Positions 17,487 through 26,497 of a stretch of DNA of 64,000 nt are shown here, piece by piece; within the stretch, counting starts at the first letter, position 1, and every line of letters starts with the position of its first letter. The position numbers and the translations under genes were made by a program. This DNA comes from Martinezella tropici (lineage in GTDB: Bacteria > Pseudomonadota > Alphaproteobacteria > Rhizobiales > Rhizobiaceae), in assembly GCA_000799755.1 (NCBI GenBank), contig JUHI01000002.1:434001-498000 (forward strand), in the 5' to 3' direction. Below the pieces are notes generated by a model. It ran no database searches. It saw only the letters and a program-made list of their open reading frames with translations, and was not told the origin of the DNA.

Positions 17487-17928
17487 AATTGTCCCCTTTA
17501 CCGCCGCCGAAAGGTCGTCAGCCCCCTGAACGCGATACCGATCAAATCACTGCTTGATTTGGAAGCTGCCATGCAATGGTTAACAAATTCTGATTCACTC
17601 TGGCAAGTCGTATCGAATTTATTAAATAATTTTTCCATTACACTGTTTTCCAACGACAATCAGCGAAATCGACTCCTAAAGTATCGCATTAAGAACCAAC
17701 GCCAAGTGATTCATCCGACTCATCAATGCCGACATGTCTAATTCCGACCACAACATTTACTGAGCCTTAAATCATTGCCCCTATCATTAACGATGCCCGT
17801 AAACGAAAGGTTACCAGCGGTAGGCTTTTATTAAGATCGCTGGAAATTTTTTTAACCAAGCCGTCTCAAAGCGGTTCGGCGGGCGGGAATATCGAGAGCC
17901 GGGGTCTCGCATCACGGGAGTAATGCGT
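17487..17928. promoter_or_regulatory. ctrA-fliJ divergent regulatory region
   Basis: This 442-base, AT-rich gap separates ctrA from the FliJ gene. CtrA half-sites: ATGGTTAA (17,576-17,583, reverse of TTAACCAT) about 90 bases before ctrA, and TTAACCA (17,852-17,858) about 75 bases before fliJ. Four GANTC sites, the CcrM methylation target, cluster in 130 bases at 17,592, 17,671, 17,708 and 17,717. No full TTAA-N7-TTAA site is present. No extra gene is visible. Confidence 0.6.
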
Positions 17929-18285
17929 ATGAAGTCACGTGAGAGCCTTGTTCGCCTGAAAGAGTTTCAGGTGAACGAAAAACGTCGTCAGCTGCAGCAG
18001 TTGCAGATGATGATGGCGGAGTTTGACCGCATGACGAAGGAACTGGAAAGCCAGATCGTCGTCGAAGAGAAGAAGTCTGGTATCGCTGATCCAAACCACT
18101 TTGCCTATCCGACGTTTGCCAAGGCGGCCCGCCAGCGCGCGGACAACCTGCAGGTGTCGATCCGCGAACTGCAGGTTCAGGAAGAGGCACTGGAAAATTC
18201 GCTTGAGGAAATGCAAGCCGAATATGCCAAGGCTGCGGCGCTCGAAGAGCGCGATGGTTCGGGTCCGGCGCGGGCACGCGCCTGA
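17929..18285 (+). CDS. fliJ: FliJ-like flagellar export coiled-coil protein
   Basis: 118 residues, almost entirely one long alpha-helical coiled coil rich in Lys, Glu, Gln and Arg (KSRESLVRLKEFQVNEKRRQ), the FliJ/YscO pattern. FliJ helps chaperone and gate the flagellar type III export apparatus with the ATPase FliI. GGGAG at 17,916-17,920 is 8 bases before the second ATG, so I start at MKSRESL and not two codons earlier. No flagellar gene is adjacent. Its place beside ctrA fits CtrA control of motility. Short coiled coils are hard to assign by sequence, so the name is a family inference. Confidence 0.75.
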   Translation: MKSRESLVRLKEFQVNEKRRQLQQLQMMMAEFDRMTKELESQIVVEEKKSGIADPNHFAYPTFAKAARQRADNLQVSIRELQVQEEALENSLEEMQAEYAKAAALEERDGSGPARARA

Positions 18286-18320
18286 TTTCGCAATTCCGTC
18301 TTCTCCCTCGGACGCGTCAT

Positions 18321-18354
18321 CGCATTCCGATACGGGGTCCATCTTCGGAATGCG
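18321..18354. repeat. intergenic hairpin
   Basis: CGCATTCCGA (18,321-18,330) and TCGGAATGCG (18,345-18,354) form a perfect 10-bp stem with a 14-base loop. It resembles the GGAATGCG arm of the RIME-like element at 1825-1890. Confidence 0.5.
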
Positions 18355-18377
18355 AGGGTTACGAGTGAGGGCGCATG

Positions 18378-18432
18378 AAAGCTGCGCATGACTGGCCGTG
18401 ACGGGGCCGGCCATGCGCAGCTTTTGCCTTTT
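18378..18432 (+). terminator. long-stem terminator after fliJ
   Basis: AAAGCTGCGCATG (18,378-18,390) pairs with CATGCGCAGCTTT (18,412-18,424), with an inner GGCC/GGCC pair, followed by TGCCTTTTT. Confidence 0.75.
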
Positions 18433-18505
18433 TAAGATCAATCCGGCCATGCAGACGGATTTGCGTTTACGAAGCTGGTTAACGCCTCGATTAATTTAGA
18501 ATGTG

Positions 18506-18787
18506 CTAAAGATTGACGACGTCGCGCCAGTCCTCGTGACGCAGCGCCTGCGCCTTGAAGAAGGGGCAGAGCGGAATGATCTTCCAGCCGCCGCGACGTG
18601 CATCCTCGACGGCATGAAGCGCCAGCGCTTGACCGACGCCCTTGCCGCGCAGCGCATCCGGCACCCCGGTATGATCGATGATGATCAGCTTCGCAGAGGT
18701 GCGGGAGAACGTCATTTCCGCCTCATGGCCTTCGACACTTGCGACGTAGCGTCCGCCGGATGCGTTGTTTTCGTTGCGGATATCCAT
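18506..18787 (-). CDS. small GNAT-like N-acetyltransferase (YjdJ type)
   Basis: 93 residues, the compact Gcn5-related family that holds only the acetyl-CoA-binding half of a GNAT fold. The pyrophosphate loop is ALRGKGVGQAL (~44-54), and the conserved end PLCPFFKAQALRHEDWRDVV is present. Cytoplasmic, acceptor unknown. It is convergent with fliJ and divergent from the acetyltransferase gene at 18,957. Confidence 0.85.
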   Translation of the reverse strand: MDIRNENNASGGRYVASVEGHEAEMTFSRTSAKLIIIDHTGVPDALRGKGVGQALALHAVEDARRGGWKIIPLCPFFKAQALRHEDWRDVVNL

Positions 18788-18956
18788 GATTTTCTCCCTT
18801 GTGGCGTCTCGTTAGGCAAGGATTGCATGTGCTCCGTCATCTGCCAACCGTCGAGTTTGTTAACGGATTGTCTCTCTATCTAGCGATTTTGATATGCGAT
18901 GGCTTTATGAGAAGCTTCGGGTTGGCGGTGTGGTCATCGATGTCTCAAGGCGAAAA

Positions 18957-19427
18957 ATGGTCTTTTGTGTTCAACGGGAGAGTCCGCGGCAGGCGGAAAT
19001 AGAAGCGCTTCTTCGGCAATCCGATCAGGTTGCCGCGCGGCTCTATCCGGGTGAATTCCGCCGGTCGCTTGATGCGGAAGCCTTGGATGCACCCCATATT
19101 TCCGTCCTCGTCGCGCGTCGCGATGATCTGGTAGCGGTTGGATGCTGCGCTCTTTTCGATAGCGGCGATGGCGCCGCCGAATTGAAACGCATGATCGTGG
19201 GTGAAAGGTTCAGAGGGCTCGGAGCGGGCGTGGCCCTCCTGGAAGCTGCCGAAACGAATGCCCGCTCCAACGGCATTCATTTGATCAGAATGGAGGTCGG
19301 GATCAGAAATACCGAAGGCCAGGCCCTTTACCGGAAAGCGGGTTACGGGGAGAGGGCGCCTTTCGGTTCCTATCGACCCTCGCCGATAAGCCTGTTCTTT
19401 GAAAAGATCATCGGGATAGACGCGTGA
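18957..19427 (+). CDS. GNAT family N-acetyltransferase
   Basis: 156 residues from the chosen ATG (MVFCVQRESPRQAE); an upstream ATG at 18,894 would add 21 residues that do not look like the family. The core has the ISVLVARRDDLVAVGCCAL strands, the acetyl-CoA loop FRGLGAGVALLEAAE and the C-terminal NTEGQALYRKAGYGERAPFG block. This is the PanZ/YsnE-like GNAT pattern. Acceptor unknown. No partner gene is adjacent. Confidence 0.82.
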   Translation: MVFCVQRESPRQAEIEALLRQSDQVAARLYPGEFRRSLDAEALDAPHISVLVARRDDLVAVGCCALFDSGDGAAELKRMIVGERFRGLGAGVALLEAAETNARSNGIHLIRMEVGIRNTEGQALYRKAGYGERAPFGSYRPSPISLFFEKIIGIDA

Positions 19428-19521
19428 GCTTCTATGCGTGTGGCATCAAATAATTCGGGCCTCTTTTACAGGAAAAGAGGCCCGAACACACAATCAGATT
19501 AAGGTGGTACTGTCGCTGCTG

Positions 19522-19797
19522 TCAGTGGCGATACTGCTGTATGCGGGTCGTCCGGAGGCCAGCAAGGCCATGGGTATTAATGGACGACTGCCAGGAGAGG
19601 AACTCTTCGACGGTCAACGTATAACGTTCGCAGGCTTCTTCCAAGCTGAGCAGACCACCACGCACGGCGGCGACAACCTCTGCCTTACGACGAATGACCC
19701 AGCGGCGCGTATTCGGCGGCGGAAGATCTGCTATCGTCAGCGGGCTGCCATCGGGGCCGATGACATACTTCACTCGGGGACGTATCATTTCGGTCAT
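19522..19797 (-). CDS. sciP: CtrA inhibitor SciP (DUF1153)
   Basis: 91 residues. The sequence RPRVKYVIGPDGSPLTIADL followed by PPPNTRRWVIRRKAEVVAAV is the DUF1153/SciP signature, with a C-terminal helix-turn-helix (LSLEEACERYTLTVEEFLSWQ). In Caulobacter SciP binds CtrA and blocks its recruitment of RNA polymerase in G1. It lies 2 kb from ctrA. I start at MTEMIRPR; a start 6 codons earlier has no family support and MIRPR three codons later is possible. Confidence 0.93.
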   Translation of the reverse strand: MTEMIRPRVKYVIGPDGSPLTIADLPPPNTRRWVIRRKAEVVAAVRGGLLSLEEACERYTLTVEEFLSWQSSINTHGLAGLRTTRIQQYRH

Positions 19798-20099
19798 TGG
19801 ACTCTCTACACACACTCAAGACCACGTGTGGCACTGTAGCTTGCCACATTTAAAAATTGCCTAAGCTCATGGTAAGACTTTGCTAATAATTTTAATGAAT
19901 GTGGCGCGCCGCTGATTTGCGGATGTCCTGCCTGAATAAAATGGCCGAAAGTCCCTGTTATTTCAGGGGAAATTGCACTTGCTCTATGATTTTTCGTCAG
20001 TAAGAACTTACGCTTTTAGCGCGAAATGCCATAGCTGCACCGGCTGTCTACGGGTGCAAGACCCGGCATCGGAATTGCTTTTTACTTAGGAAAATAGAC
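19798..20099. other. intergenic region upstream of sciP
   Basis: 302 bases. TGCAC (20,036-20,040) and GTGCA (20,053-20,057) with flanking bases could form a hairpin after cysQ, without a T tract. There is no full CtrA box and no GANTC site. I see no gene. Confidence 0.4.
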
Positions 20100-20894
20100 T
20101 TACGCGGAAACGCTGTGCTTCTGTCCGCCCCAGCAGATGAAGTGGGGATTGGCAAAATCAGCATCGTCGTTCTGGTCCGTCTTGCCATAGGTCAGAAGGT
20201 CGCCTTCGACCGTGACCGTCTTGCCGCCCGCTGCCCGCAACACGGCGTCACCCGCGGCCGTGTCCCATTCCATCGTGCGGCCAAAGCGCGGATAGACATC
20301 GGCCTTGCCCTCGGCGAGCAGACAGAATTTCAGCGAGGAGCCGATCGATGTGCAGCCGGAAACCGCATTCTCGTGGAGAAAGCCTTCCGTTTTCGCATTG
20401 CTGTTGCAGCGGCTGGCAAGCGCCGTCAACTTTGCCGGAGGCTCACGCACGGCGATGTTCCGCCGTTCGGCGACGGAAAAGTGTTCGTCGACGATCAACT
20501 TGCGGGCCCTTCCGGGTTCGCCGGTAAACGCGACGCCGAGCGCCGGTGCATAGACGATGCCGATGAGGGGAACGCCGTCCTCGACATAGGCGATATTGAC
20601 GGTGAATTCGTCGCGATGCTCGATGAACTCGCGCGTGCCGTCAAGCGGATCGACAAGAAAGAAGGCGTCGCCGTGGATATGCGGAACTTTGCCGGCGGAC
20701 ACCTGTTCCTCGGCAATCGCCGGGATATGAGGGAAATCGCGCTCGAGATGTCGGAGAATGATGTGCTCGGCGCGCTCATCGGCGAGCGTGACGGGGCTCA
20801 TGTCTTGTTTCAAGGCAACAGCGTAGCCGGCACGATAGACCTCCAATATGGCCTTTCCTGCTTCGAGCGCCGCCTTTTCGAATGTTGCAAGCAT
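20100..20894 (-). CDS. cysQ: 3'(2'),5'-bisphosphate nucleotidase CysQ
   Basis: 264 residues of the inositol monophosphatase-like family. It removes the 3' phosphate of PAP/PAPS, a by-product of sulfate activation. Metal-binding motifs are the AEEQ acidic pair (Glu62-Glu63), DPLDGTREF (82-90) and EWDTAAGDAVL near residue 210. Cytoplasmic. A start 16 codons upstream (20,942) is possible, but neither start has a strong ribosome site; I prefer MLATFEKAALEAGK by family. No sulfate-assimilation gene is adjacent. Confidence 0.88.
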   Translation of the reverse strand: MLATFEKAALEAGKAILEVYRAGYAVALKQDMSPVTLADERAEHIILRHLERDFPHIPAIAEEQVSAGKVPHIHGDAFFLVDPLDGTREFIEHRDEFTVNIAYVEDGVPLIGIVYAPALGVAFTGEPGRARKLIVDEHFSVAERRNIAVREPPAKLTALASRCNSNAKTEGFLHENAVSGCTSIGSSLKFCLLAEGKADVYPRFGRTMEWDTAAGDAVLRAAGGKTVTVEGDLLTYGKTDQNDDADFANPHFICWGGQKHSVSA

Positions 20895-21222
20895 TTGCGT
20901 CTTCGTCTTCCGCGCCCTACCGCGCCTCAACTTTCCGGACATTATATATAAGAAGCCGCGATTGCGAAGTTTAGACTTCTGATATCCGGATTTCCTTCGC
21001 CTTAACGCTTGAACGAGGCTTTAGCAACAGAAGCCGGCACGGCTTTTGTCGCAGCCGACGTTCTCAGAGGGCCGACTGCCCTTTCTCCTGAAGGCACGTA
21101 GAGCATTTCGCTGCGCATTTGGAAAAGATCATGTCCTGTTTGCGAAGCTTTTTCGCTCTTTCGGGACTTGTCGTTTTTATTGCATGTGCGAATGTGCGGC
21201 CGGGTAGCATCGGGATGAATGC
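20895..21222. other. intergenic region between cysQ and soxB
   Basis: 328 bases between divergent genes, presumably holding both promoters. A 38-codon minus-strand reading (21,002-21,118) lacks a ribosome site and a recognisable family, so I do not call it. No clear repeat or operator is seen. Confidence 0.4.
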
Positions 21223-22473
21223 ATGCGTTATTCGGCATATCAGCTTTTAAAACAGGCGTTTTCGGGCAATCGTCATTGGCAGCCGGTATGGCGGACGCCG
21301 GAGCCAAAGCCACATTACGACGTGATTATCGTCGGCGGTGGCGGGCACGGGCTGGCGACGGCCTATTATCTCGCCAAGGAATTCGGCATCACCAACGTCG
21401 CAGTGCTCGAAAAGAGCTACATCGGCTCCGGCAATGTCGGGCGCAACACCACGATCATCCGCTCCAACTATCTGCTGCCCGGCAACGAGCCTTTCTACGA
21501 ATTCTCGATGAAGCTCTGGGAAGGGCTGGAGCAGGATTTCAATTATAACGCCATGGTGTCCCAGCGCGGCATCGTCAACCTGTTCCATTCCGACGGCCAG
21601 CGCGATGCCTATGCCCGGCGCGGCAATGCCATGCGCATGCACGGCGTCGATGCGGAACTGCTCAACCGTGAGCAGGTTCGTCGGATGATGCCTTATCTGA
21701 ATTTCGACCATGCGCGCTTTCCGATCCTCGGCGGCCTCTTGCAGCGGCGCGGCGGTACGGCGCGACACGATGCGGTCGCCTGGGGTTATGCCCGCGGCGC
21801 CGACAGCCGTGGCGTCGATCTCATCCAGCAATGCGAGGTGATCGGCATCCGCCGCGAGAACGGTGTCGTCACCGGCGTCGAGACCAATCGCGGCTTCATC
21901 GGCTGCAACAAGCTGGCGCTCGCGGCCGCCGGCCACACATCGATCCTTGGCAACATGGCTGATCTCGAGCTGCCGATCGAAACGCACGTCCTGCAGGCAT
22001 TCGTTTCCGAAGGTCTGAAGCCTGTCATCGACAATGTCATCACCTACGGCGCGGGACACTTCTATATCTCGCAGTCGGACAAGGGCGGTTTGGTCTTCGG
22101 CGCGGATATCGACTATTACAGCTCCTATGCGCAGCGCGGCAATCTCGCCACCGTGGAACATACGATAGAGGAGGGGGTGGCGCTCATCCCCGGCCTATCG
22201 CGTGTGCGTGTGCTGCGCGCCTGGGGCGGCGTCATGGATATGAGCATGGACGGCTCGCCGATCATCGATCGCACCCCGATCGAGAACCTTTATCTGAACT
22301 GCGGCTGGAACTATGGCGGCTTCAAAGCGACGCCGGCCTCGGGCTTCTGCTTCGCGCATCTGATCGCCAAGGGCGAAAGCCACGACGTCAGCCGCCTCCT
22401 GCGTCTTGACCGTTTCGAGCGCGGCTTCGCGATTGACGAAGGCGGCAAGGGTCCGCAGCCGAACCTGCATTGA
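21223..22473 (+). CDS. soxB: sarcosine oxidase beta subunit
   Basis: 416 residues. In heterotetrameric sarcosine oxidase this subunit oxidises N-methylglycine; it carries FAD and the covalent FMN. The dinucleotide-binding motif GGGGHG is at 38-43 with the acidic VLEKSYIGSGNVGRN segment near 61-75. His182 in GGTARHDAVAWGYA matches the FMN-attachment histidine of the family. First gene of the soxBDAG operon, 13 bases before soxD. The product with tetrahydrofolate is methylene-THF plus glycine and H2O2. Confidence 0.94.
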   Translation: MRYSAYQLLKQAFSGNRHWQPVWRTPEPKPHYDVIIVGGGGHGLATAYYLAKEFGITNVAVLEKSYIGSGNVGRNTTIIRSNYLLPGNEPFYEFSMKLWEGLEQDFNYNAMVSQRGIVNLFHSDGQRDAYARRGNAMRMHGVDAELLNREQVRRMMPYLNFDHARFPILGGLLQRRGGTARHDAVAWGYARGADSRGVDLIQQCEVIGIRRENGVVTGVETNRGFIGCNKLALAAAGHTSILGNMADLELPIETHVLQAFVSEGLKPVIDNVITYGAGHFYISQSDKGGLVFGADIDYYSSYAQRGNLATVEHTIEEGVALIPGLSRVRVLRAWGGVMDMSMDGSPIIDRTPIENLYLNCGWNYGGFKATPASGFCFAHLIAKGESHDVSRLLRLDRFERGFAIDEGGKGPQPNLH

Positions 22474-22486
22474 GGGCACAATACCA

Positions 22487-22762
22487 ATGGCAAGCTTGAT
22501 CAACTGCTCGCATTGCGGCGTGCGACCCAAGGAAGAATTCTCCATTCGCGGCGCATCCGTCGTTCGCCCCGCGCCATCCGCGCCGGATGAGGACTGGAAC
22601 CGTTACGTCTTCATTCGCGACAACGAGCGCGGCCGCATCCAGGAATATTGGCATCATGGTGCGGGGTGTCGCCGCTGGCTGGTCGTCGAGCGCAGCAATG
22701 TCACGCATGAAGTCTTTTCCGTTGTCGATGCCGAGGACAAGGCGAAGGAGGCGGCACGATGA
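22487..22762 (+). CDS. soxD: sarcosine oxidase delta subunit
   Basis: 91 residues, the small zinc-binding subunit. Ligands are visible as Cys7-x2-Cys10 (INCSHCG), His56/His57 and Cys61 (YWHHGAGCRRW). The start MASLINC has the best fit, and a longer reading upstream overlaps soxB. Its stop overlaps the start of soxA by 4 bases, so translation is coupled. Confidence 0.93.
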   Translation: MASLINCSHCGVRPKEEFSIRGASVVRPAPSAPDEDWNRYVFIRDNERGRIQEYWHHGAGCRRWLVVERSNVTHEVFSVVDAEDKAKEAAR

Positions 22763-25716
22763 CTGCTTATCGTCTGTCGACCGGCGGTCTCGTCAATCGC
22801 AGCCGCCCGCTTTCCTTCCAGTTTGACGGCAAGGAGATGAAGGGTCTGGAGGGTGATACGCTTGCCGCCGCTCTTCTCGCTAACGACCAGCTGCTGGTCG
22901 GGCGCAGCTTCAAATACCATCGGCCGCGCGGCATCCTGACCGCGGGTTCGGCCGAGCCCAACGCGCTCGTCACCATCGGCAAGGATGGCCGCACCGAGCC
23001 GAATACGCGTGCCACCGTCGCTGAGCTCTATCAGGGCATGGCGGCTGTGAGCCAGAACCGCTGGCCGTCGCTGAAGCACGATTTTGGCTCGGTCAACAGC
23101 TTGCTCTCGCCCTTCCTCGGCGCAGGCTTCTACTACAAGACCTTCATGTGGCCGGCTGCCTTCTGGGAGAAGGTCTACGAGCCGATCATCCGGCGCGCCG
23201 CAGGTCTCGGCAGGGCGGTCATGCAGGCCGATCCGGACCGCTATGAAAAGGCCTGGGCGCATTGCGATCTGCTCGTCATCGGCTCCGGTCCGACGGGCCT
23301 GATGGCGGCTCTGACGGCTGCTCGTGCGGGCTTGCGCGTCGTGCTGGCCGACGAAGGTTTTCGGTTCGGCGGCTCCCTGCTTTCTGAAAAGCTGACGATC
23401 GGCGGTGCTTCCTCCGATGTCTTCGTCCAGGCGACGCTTGAGGAGCTGCAGAGCTTCGAGAATGTGACCTTGATGCCGCGCACGACCGTGTTCGGCTGGT
23501 ATGACGGCAATGTCTTCGGCGCGGTGGAGAAGGTGCAGAAGCACGTGGCGATGCCATCGCCCGATCTTCCAATCGAGCGCCTTTGGCGCATTGCCGCCAA
23601 GCGGGCCATTCTCGCTTCGGGAGCAGAAGAGCGGCCGCTGGTGTTCGGCGGCAACGATCGTCCAGGCGTGATGATTGCCGGCGCCATGCGCAGCTATCTC
23701 AACCGTTACGGCGTCGTTGCCGGGCAGAAAGTCGCGGTCTTCACCAATGGCGGCTCGGGCTATCGCACTGCGGCCGACCTCGCCGCCGCAGGCGTCGAAA
23801 TTTCAGCGATCCTCGATGCGCGAGCCGCATCGGCGGATGCTGCTCCTCAAGGCGTCCGCGTGGTGCATGGAGCAAGCGTGCATGCGACCAAGGGCAAACA
23901 TCGCATCAGCGGCGTCATCGCGGATCGCGGCGGGCTGGATGAGCTGATTGCCTGCGATGCGCTTGCCATGTCGGGCGGCTGGTCGCCGATCATCCACCTT
24001 GCCTGCCAGCGCGGCGCCAAGCCGGTGTGGTCGGACGAAAAGCAGGCCTTCATGGCGCCGATTGTCGGCGGCGAGCTGGAGATTGCTGGCTCTGCAGCGG
24101 GCATTGAGAGCGTTTCGGGCTGCCTCGCCGATGGCGCGGAAAAGGCACGGCTGGTTGTCGAGAGCCTGGGCCGTGTGGCTCATGCCAGCGATCTGCCTGA
24201 AGTCGAAGGCGAATACGACCCGTCCTTTGCGGCAATTTGGCATGTGCCTGGTGCCAAAGACAAGGCGTTCGTCGATTTCCAGAACGACGTCCACGCCAAG
24301 GATCTGGGCCTCGCGCTGCGCGAAGGCTTCGGCCATGTGGAACATGCCAAGCGCTACACGACGAGCGGCATGGCGACGGACCAGGGCAAGCTCGGCAATG
24401 TCAACGCTGCCGGCATCATCGCAGGCATGCGCGGCGTCAGCCCGGCTGCCGTCGGCACCACGACCTTCCGCCCATTCTATACGCCGGTTTCCTTCGGCGC
24501 GCTGGCGGGCACGGCGCGCGACAAGCACGCGCAGCCGGTCCGGGAATCGCCGCTGCATGGCTGGGCGAAGAAGAACGGCGCAAGCTTCGTCGAGGCCGGC
24601 CTCTGGTATCGTTCGTCGTGGTTCGCACGGCCGGGCGAAAAAGGCTGGCGCGACAGCGTCGACCGCGAAGTGCTGAACGTCCGCAACAATGTCGGCATTT
24701 GCGACGTGTCGACGCTCGGCAAGATCGAGATCTTCGGCAAGGATGCGGCGGAGTTTCTAAACCGTCTCTATTCCAACGCCTTCCTGAAACTGCCGATCGG
24801 CAAGGCGCGCTACGGCTTGATGCTGCGTGAGGACGGCATGGTCTTCGATGACGGCACGACGAGCCGGCTGACGCCGGATCATTTCTTCATGACGACCACG
24901 ACGGCTATGGCCGGCGAGGTGATGACGCACATGGAATTCTCAGCCCAGACGCTATGGCCGCATCTCGACGTTCGTTTCGTCTCCTCGTCCGACCAATGGG
25001 CGCAGATGGCGATTGCCGGTCCGAAGGCGCGGCTGGTGCTGGAGCAGATCGTCGAGGATGATATTTCCGACGCGTTCTTCCCCTTCCTTGGTGCGGCCGA
25101 AGTAATGCTGAAGGGGGGCCTGAGGGCCCGTCTGTTCCGCATCTCCTTCTCGGGCGAGCTGGCCTACGAGTTGGCAGTTCCGGCCGGATATGGCGAGGCG
25201 GTGGCCGACGCGATCATGGACGCCGGCAAGGCGCATGGCATCTGCCCCTACGGCGTCGAAGCCCTCAACGTGCTGCGTATCGAGAAAGGGCATGTCACCC
25301 ATAGCGAGCTGGATGGCCGCACGACGCCCGACGATGTCGGGCTCGGCCGCATGATGTCGACGCAGAAGCCGGATTTCATTGGCAAGAGGCTTTCGACCCG
25401 CTTTGGCCTGACGGCCGCGGACCGCGGCCAGCTCGTCGGCCTGAAGCCCATCGATACAGCCAAGGAAATTCATGCGGGTGCGCATATCTTGAAGGAAGGT
25501 GCCCGGCCTTCGACCGTGAACGATCAAGGGCATGTTTCCTCGGTCTGCTTCTCACCCACTCTCGGTCATTCCATCGCGCTGGCTTTCCTGAAGTCGGGTC
25601 GGGAGCGGATCGGCGAGCGGGTGACGGTCTGGGACGGATTGCGCGGCGAGGAAGTGGCGGCGGAAGTCTGCAGCCCGGTCTTCGTCGATCCGGACAACAA
25701 GAAGCTTCAAGGGTGA
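22759..25716 (+). CDS. soxA: sarcosine oxidase alpha subunit
   Basis: 985 residues, the full family length. The N-terminal ~100 residues resemble a 2Fe-2S ferredoxin-like fold (MKGLEGDTLAAALLANDQLL). An NAD-binding FAD/NAD module follows (LLVIGSGPTGLMAAL, ~172-186). The C-terminal ~380 residues are GcvT-like and bind tetrahydrofolate. The subunit takes the methylene group from the active site of SoxB to THF. ATG overlap with soxD and a 7-base gap to soxG place it inside the operon. Confidence 0.94.
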   Translation: MTAYRLSTGGLVNRSRPLSFQFDGKEMKGLEGDTLAAALLANDQLLVGRSFKYHRPRGILTAGSAEPNALVTIGKDGRTEPNTRATVAELYQGMAAVSQNRWPSLKHDFGSVNSLLSPFLGAGFYYKTFMWPAAFWEKVYEPIIRRAAGLGRAVMQADPDRYEKAWAHCDLLVIGSGPTGLMAALTAARAGLRVVLADEGFRFGGSLLSEKLTIGGASSDVFVQATLEELQSFENVTLMPRTTVFGWYDGNVFGAVEKVQKHVAMPSPDLPIERLWRIAAKRAILASGAEERPLVFGGNDRPGVMIAGAMRSYLNRYGVVAGQKVAVFTNGGSGYRTAADLAAAGVEISAILDARAASADAAPQGVRVVHGASVHATKGKHRISGVIADRGGLDELIACDALAMSGGWSPIIHLACQRGAKPVWSDEKQAFMAPIVGGELEIAGSAAGIESVSGCLADGAEKARLVVESLGRVAHASDLPEVEGEYDPSFAAIWHVPGAKDKAFVDFQNDVHAKDLGLALREGFGHVEHAKRYTTSGMATDQGKLGNVNAAGIIAGMRGVSPAAVGTTTFRPFYTPVSFGALAGTARDKHAQPVRESPLHGWAKKNGASFVEAGLWYRSSWFARPGEKGWRDSVDREVLNVRNNVGICDVSTLGKIEIFGKDAAEFLNRLYSNAFLKLPIGKARYGLMLREDGMVFDDGTTSRLTPDHFFMTTTTAMAGEVMTHMEFSAQTLWPHLDVRFVSSSDQWAQMAIAGPKARLVLEQIVEDDISDAFFPFLGAAEVMLKGGLRARLFRISFSGELAYELAVPAGYGEAVADAIMDAGKAHGICPYGVEALNVLRIEKGHVTHSELDGRTTPDDVGLGRMMSTQKPDFIGKRLSTRFGLTAADRGQLVGLKPIDTAKEIHAGAHILKEGARPSTVNDQGHVSSVCFSPTLGHSIALAFLKSGRERIGERVTVWDGLRGEEVAAEVCSPVFVDPDNKKLQG

Positions 25717-25723
25717 GGGCTCG

Positions 25724-26278
25724 ATGAGCGTTGCGTTTCAGAACAGGCATGTGCTGGAAGATCATATTTCCGGCTTCGAGGCTGCCGCCAATCCGAATCA
25801 TCTCGCCGTCGTGCGTCGTCCTGCAATCTTCTCCGTGCTTGGCAGGGCAGGGGATCAAGCCGGTGTTCTCAATAGCCTGAAGGCGATCAGCGACGTGTCG
25901 ATTCGTGACGTCGGGCCGCGGGAATGGTTCGTTGTCTCGGACATTCTTGGTGCAGAGAGCGTGGCGCGGGATCTCTTCGCGCTCGATCCGGCTGTCGTTT
26001 CCTTCCTGGAACAGAGCGACGGGCGCGTGGTGCTTCGCATTTCCGGTCCCAGCGTGCGGCGCATCCTCGCCAAGTGCGTAGCCGTCGATCTGCATCCGGA
26101 GGTTTTTGCCGAGGGACAATCGGCCAATATGCTCTGCTGTCATGTCAGCGCCAATGTCGCCCGTACCGGTGCCGATCACTTCGAAATCATCGTGCCGCGC
26201 TCCTATGCCGGCCACGTGTTCGAGGAGATCATGGAGATGGGGCGGGAATTCGCCCTAACGGCCGGCTTCGCCGATTGA
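25724..26278 (+). CDS. soxG: sarcosine oxidase gamma subunit
   Basis: 184 residues of the SoxG family, a GcvT-related fold without its own cofactor, structural in the heterotetramer. Recognisable parts are DVGPREWFVVSD (~63-74), VVSFLEQSDGRVVLRISGP and the C-terminal YAGHVFEEIMEMGREFAL. Last gene of soxBDAG. No formate-yielding purU or glyA follows here. Confidence 0.9.
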   Translation: MSVAFQNRHVLEDHISGFEAAANPNHLAVVRRPAIFSVLGRAGDQAGVLNSLKAISDVSIRDVGPREWFVVSDILGAESVARDLFALDPAVVSFLEQSDGRVVLRISGPSVRRILAKCVAVDLHPEVFAEGQSANMLCCHVSANVARTGADHFEIIVPRSYAGHVFEEIMEMGREFALTAGFAD

Positions 26279-26497
26279 AAACCCCTATCATGGTTGAGTT
26301 CGGATGCCTTGCCGGCCGGCTTGCGCTGCGAATAGCCGATGGCGCGATCCGAACAATTGCGATGGCGCAAACAGACATATCGGTTTCGCAGTTCGGGCTA
26401 TTTGGGCTCTCGGATAGTCTCTAGTTTTCCTCTCAAATACGGTCGGTCGCGCGGGAAGACACCCGGCGGCTTCGTGCCGAAAACAGGGGATTCCCAG

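Noticed and set aside
18479..18494. TTAA-N8-TTAA between fliJ and the small acetyltransferase gene
   Set aside because: Wrong spacing for CtrA and downstream of both genes.
19828..19842. TGGCAC ... TTGC, sigma-54-like, upstream of sciP
   Set aside because: The distance between the two elements is one base off the -24/-12 spacing and the flanks do not fit.
21002..21118. 38-codon minus-strand reading upstream of soxB
   Set aside because: No ribosome site and no family I recognise; it stays a possibility only.
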